A stretch of 39,039 nt of DNA from a virus, in IMG/VR virus record IMGVR_UViG_3300014962_000016, positions 1-39,039 of that record, one strand, 5' to 3'. A program made the translations under genes and the position numbers. Under the pieces are notes generated by a model. That model was not told the origin of the DNA, searched no databases, and saw only the letters and a list, made by a program, of their open reading frames with translations. Below are positions 18,323 to 26,600 of the stretch, one piece after another (positions within the stretch are counted from its first letter, which is position 1; the number at the start of each line of letters is the position of its first letter).

Positions 18323-20197
18323 GTGGCTGAGAAGGGCCGAAAGCGTAATGAGTCGCCTGCGGAGGCGAAGAAGAAGTTCCTGTTTGCCCTGGGTGAGGGC
18401 CGGAATATCAATGATGCCCTGACGGTGTGTGGCCGTACCCGGTCCACCTACGAGCTGTGGCGCAGGACCGACCATGAGTTCGCTTCTGCCGCTGACCGGG
18501 TGCGGAACATGAGGGCGACGGCTCGGATGGAGCCTGGGGAGGAGTTGTCCTTCCCCGAGTTCTCTGAGCGGTTTCTGGACGCCAAGGTGTTTGGACACAT
18601 GTCCAATGTGGTGGACCTGATTGAGGGCCGTGAGCCTGGCTGGGTGCATCCGGCGATGACCTGGGAGCCGGGTGAGAAGGACTTGGTCATCGTGAACATG
18701 CCGCCTGAGCATGCGAAGACCACGAGCGTGACGATCAACTACGTCACCTACCGGATCGCGATGGACCCGAATATTCGGGTGATCATCGTGAGCAAGACCC
18801 AGGACATGGCGAAGAAGATGCTCTACGCCGTAAAGACCCGCCTGACCCATCCTCGCTATGCGGAGATGATTGCGAAGTACGGGCCGGTGGGTGGCTATGA
18901 CAAGAACTCCGAGGCCTGGAATCAGAACATGATCTACGTCTCGGATGAGGCGCGGGATTCTGGTGAGAAGGACCCGACCGTGCAGGCCTTGGGTGTGCGG
19001 GGTCACATTTATGGCGCTCGCGCTGATCTGATCATCATGGATGACTGCGTCGATCTCACGAACGCGCACGAGTACGAGAAGCAGATCGACTGGTTGCAGT
19101 CGGAGGTCATCTCCCGTATCTCCTCCACGGGTGCCTTGCTGGTGGTGGGGACAAGGCTGGCAAGCAAGGACCTGTATTCGGAGCTGCGTGATCCGGCGCG
19201 GTATCCCGATGAGAAGTCGCCGTGGACGTACCTGGCGATGCCTGCGGTGCTGGAGCCTGCCGACGACCCGAAGGATTGGGTGACGTTGTGGCCGAGGTCC
19301 AATCAGCCTGAGCCTGGCGCACGGGGTGAGAGCGCGGAGCCTGATGAGGATGGCTTATACCCGAAGTGGGATGGGCTGCGCCTGTCGAAGAAACGGGCAC
19401 GGGTCTCCCCCAGGGCGTGGGCTTTGGTGTACCAGCAGCAGCATGTGGCAGACGACGGCATCTTCTCTGCGGAGGCGTTGAGGGCGTCGATCAACGGCAA
19501 CCGCATGACGGGGCTCATGCCGAGGGGCATGGTGAACTGCCGAGCCAACGGCATGGATGGGCTCATCTGCCTGGCTGGCCTTGACCCGGCGATGGCAGGG
19601 CACACGGCTGCGGTGGTGATCGGGCTGGACCCGTCCACGCAGAAGCGATATGTGCTGGACATCTGGAACAAGGCCGCGATGACCCCTGATGGCATCAGGG
19701 AGATGATCCGCGAGTGGACGGTGAAGTACGGCATCACCGAATGGCGGGTGGAGAAGAACGCTTTCCAGTCGATGCTGACCCAGGACCGCGAGGTGCGGGA
19801 GTTCCTGGCAGGCCAAGGCGCGGTGCTGCGGGAGCACTTCACTGGCGCGAACAAGCACGATGTGGATTTCGGTGTGGCGTCGATGACGACGCTGTGGGCT
19901 GGCTGGCAGGACAAGCGCCAGTTGATCGAACTGCCGTCCACGGCGATCAGTGAGGCAAGCAAGGCACTGGTGGAGCAGTTGCTGATCTGGCATCCGGCTG
20001 CCCCGAAGAATCAGAAGACCGACATTGTCATGGCGCTGTGGTTTGCCGAGCTGGCCTGCCGTGATCGTGTCATGGCGATGAGCAACTTCGCTCGCTCCCA
20101 TGTGCGGAACCCGTTCGCTACGCAGTGGGATATGTCGCGCCGCACCACAGTGAACCTGAATGACGCTGAACGTGATCGCATGTTCGTAAGCCTGTAA
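18323..20197 (+). CDS. terL: Terminase large subunit with N-terminal HTH extension
   Basis: The 624-residue protein (GTG 18323, preferred over 18317 because AGAGG lies five bases upstream) is the packaging motor. Residues 10-62 (FLFALGEGRNINDALTVCGRTR, YELWRRTDHEFASAAD) read as a homeodomain-like HTH of the kind found in small terminase subunits. The ATPase follows: Walker A-like MPPEHAKTT (126-134), Walker B LIIMDD (236-241) and the coupling motif VVGTR. The nuclease has Asp421 (LAGLDPAMAG), Glu near 474 (WRVEKNAF) and Asp near 583 (KTDIVMALW). No separate small subunit is visible, so the extension may supply DNA recognition. It is the first late gene, 10 bases before portal. Confidence 0.92.
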   Translation: MAEKGRKRNESPAEAKKKFLFALGEGRNINDALTVCGRTRSTYELWRRTDHEFASAADRVRNMRATARMEPGEELSFPEFSERFLDAKVFGHMSNVVDLIEGREPGWVHPAMTWEPGEKDLVIVNMPPEHAKTTSVTINYVTYRIAMDPNIRVIIVSKTQDMAKKMLYAVKTRLTHPRYAEMIAKYGPVGGYDKNSEAWNQNMIYVSDEARDSGEKDPTVQALGVRGHIYGARADLIIMDDCVDLTNAHEYEKQIDWLQSEVISRISSTGALLVVGTRLASKDLYSELRDPARYPDEKSPWTYLAMPAVLEPADDPKDWVTLWPRSNQPEPGARGESAEPDEDGLYPKWDGLRLSKKRARVSPRAWALVYQQQHVADDGIFSAEALRASINGNRMTGLMPRGMVNCRANGMDGLICLAGLDPAMAGHTAAVVIGLDPSTQKRYVLDIWNKAAMTPDGIREMIREWTVKYGITEWRVEKNAFQSMLTQDREVREFLAGQGAVLREHFTGANKHDVDFGVASMTTLWAGWQDKRQLIELPSTAISEASKALVEQLLIWHPAAPKNQKTDIVMALWFAELACRDRVMAMSNFARSHVRNPFATQWDMSRRTTVNLNDAERDRMFVSL

Positions 20198-20206
20198 GGA
20201 GGCCGA

Positions 20207-22039
20207 GTGCCAAGCACGACTGAGGTTGCTGGCCTCTACAACCGTCTGCGCGTGGTGAACAACGACCGCGATCAGCGTATGCGCGAGATCAAGCTGGTGC
20301 GTTCAGGGCAGATGGACTACGTCTTCCCTGAGTTGTTCCCGACTGAGGGTCCGTTCACGCGACCGATTGTCGCGAACATGATCGATGTCGCGGCACGCGA
20401 CCTGGCCGAGGTGATCGCACCACTCCCCTCGTTCAACTGCTCGTCCTCGTCTAGCGTGTCGGATGCTGCGCGCCGTTTCGCGGAGAAGCGCACCCGTATC
20501 GCAGGGCATTACGTCGTGTACTCCCAGTTGCAGAAGCAGTCCTACACGGCTGCCGACAGGTATGTGACCTACGGGTTCGTGCCGGGGATCATTGAGATCG
20601 ACTGGGACGAGAAGATGCCACGCATCAAGTGGCTGGATTCGATGGGCACCTATGTCCTGCGAGACCGTCGCGACCGGGTGAAGGCACTGTTCCAGACGAT
20701 CACCTATCACATTGATGATCTGATTGCGAAGTTCCCGCACCTTGAGGGCGTCATCATGTCCCAGGTGCCGGGGTCCGCGACCCGCATTGAGATTGTGCGG
20801 TATCACGATGCCGAGGCTGACATCTTGTTCATGCCTGGTGATGGTGGCATCGAACTGGTACGGACACCGAATCCGGTGGGCAAGTGCCTCGCGGTCATGG
20901 TGCAGCGTCCTGGCCTGGACGATGACCCGCGTGGGCAGTTCGATGATGTGATCGCGGTACAGGTCGCGAAGTCACGGTTCGCCCTGCTGGCGATGGAGGC
21001 AGCGCAGAAGTCGGTGCAGGCACCGATTGCCCTGCCGCAGGATGTGCAGGAACTGTCCCTGGGCGCTGACGCCGTCTTGCGGTCCACGACACCGGAGAAG
21101 ATCAGGCGTATCCCGCTGGAAGTGCCGATGGCTGCCTTCCAAGAGCAGGGCGTGCTGGACAACGAACTGAAACAGGGTTCGCGTTACCCCGAGGTGCGTG
21201 GCGGCAACATGGATGCCTCCATCGTCACCGGGCGCGGCGTGCAAGCCCTCATGTCTGGGTTCGACACCCAGGTGCAGACCGCGCACGCCATGTTCGCGGA
21301 AGCCTACACAGACCTCATTGCCCTCTGCTTCGAAGTTGAGGAGCGGTTGTGGCCTTCGTTCAAGAAGACCATTCGGGGCAATGACAACGGAACCCCATAT
21401 GAGATTTCGTACAAGCCCGAGACGGACATCCGTAGCGATTACTCGGTTGATGTGCAGTACGGTCTCATGGCGGGTCTGGACCCTAACCGTGCATTGGTGT
21501 TTGGGTTGCAGGCCCGTGGGGACCGCCTTATCTCGCAGGACTGGCTGCGCCGCCAGTTGCCGTTCTCGCTGAATGCCAGCGAGGAAGAGCAGAAGCTGGA
21601 CATTGAGGATATGCGTCAGGCGTTGCGGCAGGCTGTCGCGGGTTACGCGCAGGCAATCCCGGTGCTGGCGCAGAACGGCCAGGACCCTGGGGAGATTCTT
21701 GCTCGCCTGGCAACCATCATCGAAGGTCGCCAGAAGGGCAGGCCTATTGAGGAAGTGGTCGCGGAAGCGTTTGCTCCCGAAGAGCCCCCACCTGGCATGG
21801 TTGAGTCCCCGGATGCAGGCGCTGCCCCGGTCCCTGGCGCTCCCGGTGAGGCTCCCATGCCAGGTGGTGACAACATGGAAGGCATCGATGCGACTGGTCG
21901 TCTGCGCGGTGTTGCCCCTGGTCAAGAGGGTTTGCCTCCCGGTGGCAGGCCTGATCTGAACTTCCTTCTTGCTGGTTTGACTTCGCGTGGCGAACCAAAC
22001 CTTTCAGCAGCAGTGTCACGCAGAGTTCCAATCGGTTAA
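20207..22039 (+). CDS. Portal protein
   Basis: The 610-residue protein starts at GTG behind AAGGAGG just after terL, the standard place of portal. It contains MREIKLVRSGQMDYVFPELFP, a long mixed alpha/beta body with a predicted stem-crown region (NELKQGSRYPEVRGGNMDASIVTGRGVQALMSGFDTQVQ, with clustered helices), and a Pro/Gly/Ala-rich C-terminus (EEPPPGMVESPDAGAAPVPGAPG). Twelve copies would form the ring at one capsid vertex through which DNA passes and to which TerL docks. Motif evidence is weak, so the call rests mainly on length, order and overall composition. Confidence 0.82.
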   Translation: MPSTTEVAGLYNRLRVVNNDRDQRMREIKLVRSGQMDYVFPELFPTEGPFTRPIVANMIDVAARDLAEVIAPLPSFNCSSSSSVSDAARRFAEKRTRIAGHYVVYSQLQKQSYTAADRYVTYGFVPGIIEIDWDEKMPRIKWLDSMGTYVLRDRRDRVKALFQTITYHIDDLIAKFPHLEGVIMSQVPGSATRIEIVRYHDAEADILFMPGDGGIELVRTPNPVGKCLAVMVQRPGLDDDPRGQFDDVIAVQVAKSRFALLAMEAAQKSVQAPIALPQDVQELSLGADAVLRSTTPEKIRRIPLEVPMAAFQEQGVLDNELKQGSRYPEVRGGNMDASIVTGRGVQALMSGFDTQVQTAHAMFAEAYTDLIALCFEVEERLWPSFKKTIRGNDNGTPYEISYKPETDIRSDYSVDVQYGLMAGLDPNRALVFGLQARGDRLISQDWLRRQLPFSLNASEEEQKLDIEDMRQALRQAVAGYAQAIPVLAQNGQDPGEILARLATIIEGRQKGRPIEEVVAEAFAPEEPPPGMVESPDAGAAPVPGAPGEAPMPGGDNMEGIDATGRLRGVAPGQEGLPPGGRPDLNFLLAGLTSRGEPNLSAAVSRRVPIG

Positions 22040-22048
22040 GGAGAAACA

Positions 22049-22258
22049 ATGGCAGTTCCCAATGCAGCGCCGAAGAAGCCTGCGAATCAGGGTGGTAAGG
22101 CGGCTGCGAATGTGCAGCCTGTGAATGCGTTTGAGGCGTCTGCATCAAATACGAATGGGATGCCGCACATGTATGACCCGTCTACGGGGAATTGGCAGGA
22201 TCACGCGCAGCGGACTTCGCCGCGTGGGTTCGGTGGTTCAGGCAAGGGAGCGAAGTAA
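22049..22258 (+). CDS. Small structural-operon protein (69 aa)
   Basis: The ATG follows AAGGAG. The 69 residues are low-complexity, with Ala, Asn, Gly and Lys (PNAAPKKPANQGGKAAANVQP) and a Gly-rich end, so it is probably disordered. It overlaps the next gene by one base. It may be a minor virion or assembly component; no family is recognised. Confidence 0.55.
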   Translation: MAVPNAAPKKPANQGGKAAANVQPVNAFEASASNTNGMPHMYDPSTGNWQDHAQRTSPRGFGGSGKGAK

Positions 22259-22401
22259 TGGCTGGCGTGAAGAAGAATCTGGGCAGCATGGCTGCCACTG
22301 CTAAGACTCAGAAGAAGATGGGTTCTGCTGCGAACAAGGCGGCTACTGCTGCTTCTAAGGCGCAGTTTGGTGGCGTGAAGCAGCCCAAGAAGGGTCGCTG
22401 A
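22258..22401 (+). CDS. Basic Lys/Ala-rich microprotein (47 aa)
   Basis: The ORF starts at ATG overlapping the preceding stop (TAATG) behind GGGAG. It is dominated by Lys and Ala (KKNLGSMAATAKTQKKMGSAANKAATAASKAQ) and has no acidic residues, so it resembles a histone-tail-like DNA-binding peptide. It may coat or condense packaged DNA or act as a small internal virion protein. The next gene starts in its stop codon. Confidence 0.55.
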   Translation: MAGVKKNLGSMAATAKTQKKMGSAANKAATAASKAQFGGVKQPKKGR

Positions 22402-22550
22402 TGTGTAACTGGTGCGGCTGCCAGGCTCAGACAAAGGGCTATGGCGGCAAGGAGATGCCCAACGACACTGCGAAGCATGAGCGCACGGAGTCGCAGCAGG
22501 AGCAGATGATGGAGTACGGCAAGGTCGTGAACCCCAAGGCTCCGAAGTAG
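22401..22550 (+). CDS. Small protein with CxxCxC motif (49 aa)
   Basis: It starts at ATG in a TGATG overlap. The N-terminus MCNWCGCQAQ has three cysteines that could bind zinc or form a disulfide; the rest is hydrophilic and Glu/Gln-rich (HERTESQQEQMMEYGKVV). Similar CxxCxC starts occur in small phage proteins between portal and capsid. Function is unknown. Confidence 0.55.
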   Translation: MCNWCGCQAQTKGYGGKEMPNDTAKHERTESQQEQMMEYGKVVNPKAPK

Positions 22551-22552
22551 CA

Positions 22553-22819
22553 ATGGCTTCAAAGAAGGACCCGCGCCTTGAGCGCGCTGGCGTTGAAGGC
22601 TACAACAAGCCGAAGCGCACACCGAATCACCCGACCAAGTCACACGTTGTTGTGGCGAAAGAGGGCGACAAGATCAAGACGATTCGTTTTGGTCAGCAGG
22701 GTGTGACGGGTGACAAGCAGCCGACTGCACGCCAGAAGGCGTTCAAGGCACGGCATCGGGAAAACATTGCGAAAGGCAAGATGAGCGCAGCCTATTGGGC
22801 TGACCGCGTGAAGTGGTAG
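22553..22819 (+). CDS. Conserved basic phage protein, DUF5872-like
   Basis: The 88-residue protein contains KPKRTPNHPTKSHVVVAKEGDKIKTIRFGQQGVTG and ends in a basic helix with AKGKMSAAYWADRVKW. I recall this block as a conserved phage domain (probably named DUF5872) near structural genes, including large viruses. It is small and strongly basic, so nucleic-acid contact is likely. It sits between portal and the internal virion genes. Confidence 0.65.
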   Translation: MASKKDPRLERAGVEGYNKPKRTPNHPTKSHVVVAKEGDKIKTIRFGQQGVTGDKQPTARQKAFKARHRENIAKGKMSAAYWADRVKW

Positions 22820-22828
22820 GGAGCCGGG

Positions 22829-23095
22829 ATGGATGACGACGACGACATCACAGAAATCGAAGAGGTCGTGACCGTTATCGAACCCACTCCCTGGTTTAAC
22901 GCTGACACGGTGGCGACATCCATGATGTTTGCGAACCAGTTGGCTCAGGCTGCTGCTGACCATTTTCAGAACCTTGCGTTGCTGGCGTTGGGCCAGTCGG
23001 CGCATGAGTGGGTGCAGCGGGATCGTGAGGAGTTCGCGGCTGAGACTGCTGTGGACATTCTGAAACTTCCAGAGACGGGTGAGACGAATGGCTAA
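22829..23095 (+). CDS. Small acidic protein of unknown function (88 aa)
   Basis: The ATG has TAGGGAG upstream. The protein starts with an acidic run (DDDDDITEIEEVVTVIEP) followed by helical blocks (DTVATSMMFANQLAQAAADHFQNLALLALG) and an acidic end. It overlaps the next gene by 8 bases. Such acidic plus helical proteins can be scaffold or chaperone-like. No family is recognised. Confidence 0.6.
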   Translation: MDDDDDITEIEEVVTVIEPTPWFNADTVATSMMFANQLAQAAADHFQNLALLALGQSAHEWVQRDREEFAAETAVDILKLPETGETNG

Positions 23096-23555
23096 TGGTC
23101 ATGGTGGGGATCGTGTTCCCGCTAATCCTGCGCCTGTGTCTGGGCCGGGAAGTATGTCGCGCCGCACAGATGGTCAGGGTGCGCGATACATGGCGGGTGG
23201 TCAGTACGGCGAGGGTCAGGAGATGATGGATTTGCAGACATCAGCTCCGATGTCCAAGGCTCCTGCTGTTCCGAAGCCTCGCGCTGGTCGCGGTGGCGGC
23301 GCTGCAATGCAGGATGCTGGAGCAGGCGTCACTCCCCTGTTTGCTCCGACTGAGCGTCCTGATGAGCCGATCACGGCTGGCGCACCGTTTGGTGCGGGTC
23401 CTGGCCCAAGTACGCCTACGCTGAATCAGGAAAGCAGCAACGAAACTGTCATGCTGCAACGGTACTTGCCAGCATTGAAGGCCATTGCTAACAGCGACCA
23501 GGGAACTCCGTCGTTTCGACGGTTTGTTCGATTCATTGAATCAGGTGCGCGTTGA
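23088..23555 (+). CDS. Gly/Ala/Pro-rich protein (155 aa)
   Basis: The start at 23088 is the first ATG behind GGGTGAG. The first 110 residues are low-complexity Gly, Ala, Pro and Arg, probably disordered; the last 45 (ETVMLQRYLPALKAIANSDQGTPSFRRFVRFIESGAR) form a helical module. Its location before the giant virion protein suggests a minor virion or assembly role. No family is recognised. Confidence 0.6.
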   Translation: MANGHGGDRVPANPAPVSGPGSMSRRTDGQGARYMAGGQYGEGQEMMDLQTSAPMSKAPAVPKPRAGRGGGAAMQDAGAGVTPLFAPTERPDEPITAGAPFGAGPGPSTPTLNQESSNETVMLQRYLPALKAIANSDQGTPSFRRFVRFIESGAR

Positions 23556-23698
23556 GTTTTGTCAAACATGTTGATGCCATTGTGTCTGCCATTGGAGCAC
23601 AGCATCCCGGTATCGTGCTGAATCTTGCGTCTGTTGACTGGCAGTCAGAGCAGGACCGTGATGCGTTCCTTGCAGCCTTGACAAGGCCACGCCAGTAA
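23552..23698 (+). CDS. 48-residue protein with TTG start
   Basis: This short ORF starts at TTG in a TTGA overlap and ends in a TAATG overlap with the giant gene. It reads FVKHVDAIVSAIGAQHPGIVLNLASVDWQSEQDRDAFLAAL, a plausible small helical protein. The coupling on both sides is the main support. No function can be given. Confidence 0.45.
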   Translation: MSFVKHVDAIVSAIGAQHPGIVLNLASVDWQSEQDRDAFLAALTRPRQ

Positions 23699-26600
23699 TG
23701 CTGATCAAGCCTGGTGGTGGCACGGCATATTCGGCTCCTACTGCGCAGTCGAATCCTGAGTTCACGCCCGAGCGCACTGTCGTGCCTCCGCGTGTTCCGG
23801 CATCCGTGACTGCGCCAAGCGGCATAAGTACGGCTGGACCAAATCCAGACATGGGGAACTTGTGGAATTCCTTCTTGTCCTTTGGCAATAACGCATTAAG
23901 CACGGTCGGCCAGGTGATGACCGGGGCCATTGATGCGATTCCTGGGGCCAAGACATTCTTTGATGCCTACGACTGGACGATGGCGCGAGAGAATCAGGTC
24001 GCCGTTTGGGGCTTGTCGGCATTGCCTGGTGGACCGAGGACGGCTACCTGGGATGAAGCCAACCAGATCAGCTTTGGGCAGATGGCCCGAACTGTCGAAT
24101 CACAGGCGTACAAGAATCCTGCCGTCATGGCTGCAACGAACGCCTTCGGATTTGGTTTTGTCCCGTTTATTGCGCAAGTCGGCAACAAGCCTTACGCAGC
24201 CGACAACTTTGACATCTACAACCCAGAGATGCGCAAAGCGGCATTTGAAGACGACATCTTCGGGCGCATTGCCTCAGGTGTGAGTGATGCTGCCTTTGAC
24301 TGGTACGCCGACCCAGGCGTAGTGCTGGGAAAGGCAACCAAGGTTGCACGCTTTGGCATGAATCTGGGTGACAAGTCCTTCATGGGCTTGACGAACAGGA
24401 CCGTGCGCACTGAGGCAGACCGAGTTGTCCTCGCTGCCGAGCTGGATGCTCACCAGTTGTGGCTGCAATCGGGCGGTGTTGCCGGAAAGCAGACAGCGTT
24501 TGGCACAGCCGTAGAGCGCACGCTGTCAAAGGACGCAGCACAGGTCTACTTCGATCCGATTGCACGATCCTCAACAAACCGCAACCTCGTATCGTCACTG
24601 CTAGGCGAATCGACAGACTTTCGCACCTCTGCCCTTATCGTCAAGGCTGGCCTTGGGGACTTCAACGCCGTTCGCGTCCTTGAACAAGAGGCCGCATCCA
24701 CAGCAGATGCACTGACTCGCGCTACGCGCCTCAGTGACGAGATGGCTGCTTCCATGCGCAAGCCCATTACTGAGCTGACGACTGACGACTGGTGGATTCA
24801 GGCTCCTGAGTTTGTGGACCGTCAGGTCCGTATCGTGGAAGACCTCACGGCTCGTGACAAGCTCCTTCAGAACGCATTGGATATGGCATCCAATGTCGGG
24901 ACAATTCGCAAAGCCGGGTCTGCGTTTGTCACAATGGAGCGGTTCAAGACCGCATCCGTTGCCCGTGCCACTAGGCGTAAGTACGACCCTAATGCGCGTA
25001 CATGGAGCAATGCTCCTGGCTGGGCAGAGCAGATTTTTCAGCGCAACCCCTGGGTGCGCCCGACACGGGTATGGCACTGGGCTTCGGGCGAGCGTCCCGC
25101 TGGTCAGGTCGTGATTGACGGCGCTCCATCGTATGACTCTGCTACGGAGTTGTTTGCTGCCCTGGATTCGACGCCCGTACTGAATCGCAATGCCGAGACC
25201 GTTGCGCTGAAGCAGCAGTTGATGAACGACTTCCTTGCGCAGGACACGGTCGAGGGCCGGATGCAGTCCCTGGTCAACATTGAGTCGGCAGTACTGGGTG
25301 AGATTGCGGCCAAGTACGGCGTTGATAAGGCAGTGGCGCAGAAGATTTACGAGAGTTTCAACAAGGCTCGGTCGAGCGCCACCAAGTTTTTCCAAGAGCG
25401 TGGCTTCCTTGTCGATACAGACGGCACGGTGATTCGCTCACCAGCGTTGCGTTCGCAGTTGGCTGAGGCTGTGCCAATGATGGACTTTCGGCTCATGGAG
25501 GCGTTGGTTCGTCGCCAGCAGAGCAGCCTGCGCCGCGTCGGCGGCGGTGCATTGGATGTTGCCGATCAGGTGTTGACACCGTTCTACACAGCATGGAAGG
25601 CATCTGTGCTGTTCCGCGTCGGCTACACGATCCGCAACGTCCTTGAAGGCAATCTGCGATCTGCTGCTGCTGTCGGATTCATTCCGATGCTGGCAGAGCC
25701 CAAGGGGTCGCTCGTGCGCTTTGCCCGTAACGCCTACAGGCGTGAGATGGCAAGCATGAGCATGGCTGCCGACATTGCCCTTGGTCGCAGCCCACGCCAC
25801 ATCACTGACCGCATCAAGCAGCTCCGTGATGCCAGAGTGGTTGTCCAGCAGGACATCGAACGTAACCTCTACGACACGACCCTGCTGCGCACCTATGAGC
25901 CTGACGAGGCTATCGGCTGGGCCTCTATGCCTGAGGCTGAGTACATCGCTCGCACCACGGAGCATGGCACGCAGTTCAATCTTGCTGACTTTGAGGGTGC
26001 AGTGCTGCTGCCCCCGAATGACACCACCAGATTCCGGCGTCTACTGGGGTCGCAGGAGCGTTCTGAGTTCCAGCGGCTGCACGAGTTGCAGCAGAACGGT
26101 GAAGTGCTGACCGGGTCTGAGGCTGCTAGGTATCGCACGCTCAGGGCCAAGGCCTCTCGCTCCTATCTTCGTGATTTGCAGGCTGCTGGCCTAGATGTTG
26201 TCGTGCGGGACGGCAAGACCGGGTTCCGTGTTGTTCGTAACCCCAGCGACATCCCTGACGAGGTGCTGGTTCCGCTGCCGAAGAGTCGGCGCGGTGTGCC
26301 TGCACAGGCGGTTGAGGATCAGAACGTCGGCTGGGCGCAGACTGGGTTTGATCTTCGGGCAACCCCGAATCTCACACCGGACATCTACCTTGTAGAGCGG
26401 TGGCGTCCACAGGTGCAGGCAAGCGTGGCAATGGGCCAGGCGGTGCCCGGTCGCGTGGCACGGCAGGCGCGAGTGAAGAACCCGAAGCCAGTAACGCAGC
26501 GCATTCCTGATCCGACTGATGCGCAGCAGGAGCTGGGTGCCAGGCTGAATCAGCGTCTCATCGACATCGATGAGCAGATCGCTGACTATGAGGAGCGCCT

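Noticed and set aside
18140-19069. A 309-residue open frame on the minus strand across the start of terL
   Set aside because: It lies antisense to a gene with clear motor motifs, is rich in His, Arg and Leu and has no ribosome-binding site; it also crosses the late promoter region. Antisense open frames are common in this GC-rich coding DNA.
20972-21925. A 317-residue minus-strand frame inside the portal gene
   Set aside because: It has no recognisable motif, His/Arg/Leu-rich composition and no start signal. It is a shadow of the portal codon pattern.
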